From contig NZ_JAERRF010000037.1 of NCBI RefSeq assembly GCF_016741875.1, positions 1-64,000 on the forward strand: a stretch of 64,000 nt of DNA, read 5' to 3'. This DNA is from Streptomyces coffeae (lineage in GTDB: Bacteria; Actinomycetota; Actinomycetes; Streptomycetales; Streptomycetaceae). Below are positions 60,446 through 64,000 of the stretch, in pieces. Under the pieces are notes generated by a model, which saw only the letters and a list, made by a program, of their open reading frames with translations, made no database searches and was not told the DNA's origin. How positions within the stretch are numbered: position 1 is the first letter of the stretch; every line of letters starts with the position of its first letter. Position numbers and translations under genes: made by a program.

Positions 60446-63289
60446 TCAGTCCTGTGACGGCGGCCCGTCCAGGTTCTTCTGGCGGATGACCGCGGTGGCG
60501 AGTTCGACCCGTGAGGTCAGCTCCAACTTCTGGAGGATGTGGGATACATGGGATTCGACGGTGCGTCGTGAGATGGACATACGGGCGGCAATGTCGGGGT
60601 TGGAGCGCCCATCGGCGACGTGGTCGGCAACGATGTGTTCGGTGTCCGTGAGCGCCTCCCACCCGTATCGGGCACTCCTACGCGGTCTGCGCGGGTTCCG
60701 GTGGACCGCGTGGGCGCGCAGGCGGGACCTGGCGCGGTCCGCGTCCCATGGGGCGTCCAGGCGGGTGTAGATCTCCCAAGCACGGTCGAGTAGCTCGCGG
60801 GCCTCGGCCGGGCGCCGCTGCTGGGCCAGCAGTTCCGCCGCGTCGGTGTAGGCGTGCGCCTCGCTCAGCGGTCTCGACGCCTGCTGGTAGCAGCGGGCAG
60901 CTTCCAGGAGGAGATCCTGGTCCCGGGCCAGTAGCCCCTGGCACCGGTGCGCGTCACCGAGGTGGTACGGGGTACCGCTGTGGTCGGCCCGTCTCCGGGC
61001 AGCTTCGGCGTAGCGCCGTGCATTCGAGAGATCCCCAAGGGCCAGACCGATTCGGACGAGATCGGGCGTGAGGAAGCAGAGGATCAGTTGGCCCGGCAGG
61101 TGACCCACACCGTGGTCGAAAGCGGCGGCGAGCCGGGCGTAGGCGCGCTCGGGACGGCCCTGGGCCTCGTCCGCAAGCGCGTCGGCGGACAGCGGCAGGT
61201 ACTCGTAGAACCAGGCGACGGTGCCGCTGTCGGTCGCCGCCGCCGCGGCGGCAAGATGCGCCTCGGCGGCGGCCCGTCGGCCGCGGTGCACCGAGATCAG
61301 CGCCGCCAGCGCCCGCAGCGCTCGGCACATCGCGAAGTGCTCGCCGGGATCGAGCCCGGCCTCGATTTCGGCGAGGGCGTCGTCCCAGCGGCCCGCATGG
61401 AACGCGAGGAGGGCGCAGGACAGGTGGTACCAGGGCAGATGGACACCTCCGCTGCGCTCCGCCGCCTCGCGGACCGCCGCGAGGATGCGCTGCGCGTCAT
61501 GAGCGCGGTCGAGCTCCATGTGGCTGTTGGCCAGGGCGAGTAGGAGCCCGACCCGCTGTGCGGGATGCATCGTCTCAGGTGTGAGCCGAGCGGCGTGCCG
61601 TGCCAGTTCCAGGGCCTCGGTGCCAGGCGCTTCGAGGAAACGTTTCGCCGCCAGTGCATGCAGAGCCGTGGCCAGGGCGGCACGGTCGTCGATCGCTTCG
61701 GCTGCGCGCCGGGCAGCCGAAGCGACCGCACCCGCTTCAGACAGCCTGCCCAGCGCGAACAGGCACTGTGCGCTGAACGCCCGGAACCGGATCACCTCCA
61801 GCGGAGGTACGTCCGGGCTGCCGCACGCAGCGTGGATCTCGACGAGCGCCAGGTCGGGTCGGCCGCGAGCGAACGCGGCATGAACGGTGATCCACCGCAG
61901 CGGACCCTCCCACCCCGGGTCACTGGTCCGGGCCAGTGCACAGCGGGCGGTTTCCTCCGCCTCGGCCAAGTGGCCGCTGGACAGCTGCGCCACGGCGCGG
62001 TACAGCCGGAGTTGGTCACGGCGTGCATCACCGGGGTCGGTGAGAGCCTGTGCCCGGTCGATCAGGAGGAGTGCCATGGCCGGGGCCCGGGACGTGAGTC
62101 GGGCCGCGGATTCCAGGACCCAGTCGATCAGGAATTCTCCCGCCGCCGGCGCCGCGGCCAACAGATGCTCGGCGACCCGTTCGGGCACCGCTCCGGCGCC
62201 GGCGAGTGCCTGCGCGGCCCTGACATGCAGCATGGCGCGGACAGAGCCCGAGACGGCGTCGTACAGGGCCTGCCGTACCAGGTCGTGACGGAACACCAGC
62301 CGATCGCCGACATCCCGGAGAACTCCGGCCGCCTCGGCCTCCGCGACGATGCCGAGGAGTTCATGTGTCGGCCGGTCGAGGACCGTGGCAAGATCGGTGA
62401 TGGTGTAGTCGGCTCCGAGCACCGAGGCGACGCGCAGCGCCTGCAACACCTCATCACGCAGATACCGCAGCCGGTGCGTGATCAGTGCGGTCAACGACGG
62501 AACGGGGAAACCGACGATGGCCTCCGCGAGCCCGTCACGGAGCTCGATCGCCTTCTCACGCAGCAGCGCGGCGGCCAACTCCTGTACATATAGAGGATTT
62601 CCCGCCGCTCCCTCGGCCATGCGCCGCAGCCGCGGACCGGGCTCACCGCCACACAAGTCGGCCAGCACGGCCGACACGGCAGCCGGACTCAGCGGCGCCA
62701 GCTCCAGCATCGTACAGTTGCGAACGGCCAGGCTCTGGGCGAGCCGGTCGACTTCCCCCCGAGGCACCGGCCGATAGGCTCCGATGAGGAGCAGCGGCAG
62801 CTGGTGAACCGACCGCAGTAGCTGACGCAACATCAGAAGGCTTGCGGAGTCGGCCCACTGGAGATCGTCGACGAATAGCGCCAGCGGTTGCTGCGCACAC
62901 AGGTCTTCGACCAGGCCGAGCATCGCCTCGACGGTAGCGAAGTCCGATTCGGCCGCCCCGCCGGGCATCCCGTACCGGTCCTCGCCCCGTAAGATTTCGC
63001 CGACCCACGCCACGGAGGCATCGGCCGACTCCGTATCCACCCCCAGACAGGCCGAGATCACCGCGAACGGGCGCTGGTGTTCCCGTTCCTGTGCCGCCCC
63101 GTACAGCACCCGCATGCCACACGACCTGGCGGTACCAGCGGTCACTTCCAGCAGGGCCGTCTTGCCCAAACCGGCCTCACCGACGATGAACGCCGCGTGC
63201 CCCGTGCCCGCCTGTGCGTCCGTTGCCCATCCTGCCAGCTTCGCCGTCTCCGCGTCACGGCCGATCAGCCGCCCCGGCACCTTCACCAC
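60446..63289 (-). CDS. LAL-family (large ATP-binding LuxR) transcriptional regulator
   Basis: 947 residues from the GTG at 63289 (GAGGAGG just upstream; a second GTG follows directly). Walker A is in FIVGEAGLGKTALLEVTAG (about 35-53) and Walker B in LALFVDDLQWADSASLLML (about 135). A long TPR-like helical middle part follows. The C-terminal LuxR helix-turn-helix is LTDTEHIVADHVADGRSNPD, then IAARMSISRRTVESHVSHIL. Such regulators control secondary metabolism or secreted proteins in Streptomyces. The lectin gene lies 240 bp downstream on the same strand and is a candidate target. Confidence 0.9.
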   Translation of the reverse strand: MVKVPGRLIGRDAETAKLAGWATDAQAGTGHAAFIVGEAGLGKTALLEVTAGTARSCGMRVLYGAAQEREHQRPFAVISACLGVDTESADASVAWVGEILRGEDRYGMPGGAAESDFATVEAMLGLVEDLCAQQPLALFVDDLQWADSASLLMLRQLLRSVHQLPLLLIGAYRPVPRGEVDRLAQSLAVRNCTMLELAPLSPAAVSAVLADLCGGEPGPRLRRMAEGAAGNPLYVQELAAALLREKAIELRDGLAEAIVGFPVPSLTALITHRLRYLRDEVLQALRVASVLGADYTITDLATVLDRPTHELLGIVAEAEAAGVLRDVGDRLVFRHDLVRQALYDAVSGSVRAMLHVRAAQALAGAGAVPERVAEHLLAAAPAAGEFLIDWVLESAARLTSRAPAMALLLIDRAQALTDPGDARRDQLRLYRAVAQLSSGHLAEAEETARCALARTSDPGWEGPLRWITVHAAFARGRPDLALVEIHAACGSPDVPPLEVIRFRAFSAQCLFALGRLSEAGAVASAARRAAEAIDDRAALATALHALAAKRFLEAPGTEALELARHAARLTPETMHPAQRVGLLLALANSHMELDRAHDAQRILAAVREAAERSGGVHLPWYHLSCALLAFHAGRWDDALAEIEAGLDPGEHFAMCRALRALAALISVHRGRRAAAEAHLAAAAAATDSGTVAWFYEYLPLSADALADEAQGRPERAYARLAAAFDHGVGHLPGQLILCFLTPDLVRIGLALGDLSNARRYAEAARRRADHSGTPYHLGDAHRCQGLLARDQDLLLEAARCYQQASRPLSEAHAYTDAAELLAQQRRPAEARELLDRAWEIYTRLDAPWDADRARSRLRAHAVHRNPRRPRRSARYGWEALTDTEHIVADHVADGRSNPDIAARMSISRRTVESHVSHILQKLELTSRVELATAVIRQKNLDGPPSQD

Positions 63290-63469
63290 GCCCCTCCTCT
63301 GTGCTTCGGCCTCACCTGGCGGGACGTCACCCCGGCGGCTCTCTTACGCCACTCGGAGAATCGCGCGAAGAAGATCAGCGGCCGGAGCAGCCAGCGACGC
63401 CGGACCTTTCCAGGTCGCCGTCTGCTCAGGCGGCCTGCGGCCTGGGCCGCCTGTGGCGCCGCCTCGACC

Positions 63470-63855
63470 ACCTGGACGCCAACTGACCACTCGATTCCTT
63501 CGGCTGCGGCGGAAGCCCAGTCGTCACGGGGGGTCGGCAGCCAGGTGAGGATCCGGCTGCTGATGCCCGATGCGCGCGGTACCGGTGCTTCGTGCATGCG
63601 GGCGGCGCCGGTCGACGTCGCGCCGCCAACCATCGCTGCGCGAGCGCAGGGGATCATGCCATGCCCGTAGCCGTCGCCCTTCACCACGGCCATCACGCCG
63701 ACGGAACCTGCCGCATCGCACAGTCGGGCCGCGTTGTCGCGGATCGCCGCACGATCGATCCGCGCCTCCGCATGCGGCGTTCTTTCCTCCGCCCAGTGCA
63801 TGCGGCCGGTGGCCTTGTGGAGACTGCCGATTGTCACGCCGTCGTCCTTCCATGG
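63470..63855 (-). pseudogene. Alanine racemase, N-terminal fragment
   Basis: The minus strand encodes HAEARIDRAAIRDNAARLCD, then VMAVVKGDGYGHGMIPCARA (with the PLP Lys in VVKGDGYGHG), then ISSRILTWLPTPRDDWASAA. These match the first ~110 residues of Alr. It has lost a few residues after GGATSTG and has no C-terminal barrel or domain. Beyond about 63470 the frame encodes unrelated sequence. Not functional as an racemase. Confidence 0.65.
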
Positions 63856-64000
63856 AGTCCTGTGATGCCCCGTTGGGCCGCAGGTGGAACCATGGTGGCG
63901 ATGGGGAAAACGGCCGTCATCGTACGAACGCCACTGCGTTGCCGCGGTGGGGAGTGCGGCTGGCACAACGAGGGCGACGACGCGCCGGGCGCCGGGCTCG

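Overview
The window is high-GC actinobacterial DNA, most likely from a Streptomyces or a close relative. The GC-rich third codon positions, Streptomyces-style conjugation and integrase genes, LAL regulator, secreted proteins and type I-E CRISPR repeats all point that way. Nearly all of it is accessory DNA: mobile elements, gene fragments, an immunity locus and a catabolic island. No rRNA or tRNA gene was seen.

Region 1 (1-8823) is the right part of an integrative conjugative element. Minus-strand transfer genes (VirB4-like start, PrgI-like, VirB6/TrbL-like, pilin-like) and a sigma-like DNA-binding gene are followed by plus-strand methyltransferase-type genes, an excisionase and a tyrosine integrase. 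Region 2 (8824-15600) is an insertion zone: an IS5 remnant, a complete ISAzo13-type element, a complete IS630 element with a TA duplication, a GNAT gene split by a frameshift, a small secreted protein and transposase scraps.

Region 3 (15600-28998) is a complete type I-E CRISPR-Cas locus: a 17-repeat array, cas3, a degenerate two-repeat relic, cse1-cse2-cas7-cas5-cas6e-cas1-cas2, and a second array of 41 full repeats that starts 17 bp after cas2. The two arrays use different repeat variants. The distal end of array 2 is cut off by an insertion sequence.

Region 4 (about 30380-55253) is a 24.9-kb catabolic island. It carries a pobA-lig cluster predicted to take 4-hydroxybenzoate through protocatechuate and 4,5-cleavage to pyruvate and oxaloacetate. 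A convergent operon holds two class III aminotransferases, an amino-acid permease, an acetoacetyl-CoA-synthetase-like ligase, an amidohydrolase and a broken tyrosyl-tRNA synthetase gene. Taken together these suggest degradation of an aromatic beta-amino acid such as beta-tyrosine into the lig pathway; this is an inference. The island's two ends are reciprocal: they split one flavin monooxygenase gene (outside) and one IS3-family orfA (inside) at the same point, as expected if a circular molecule had inserted.

Region 5 (55254-58857) is a graveyard of fragments (monooxygenase, recombinase, GH31 glycosidase, transposases). Region 6 (58982-63966) holds a secreted beta-trefoil lectin with an aerolysin-like domain, a large LAL-type LuxR regulator and a truncated alanine racemase.
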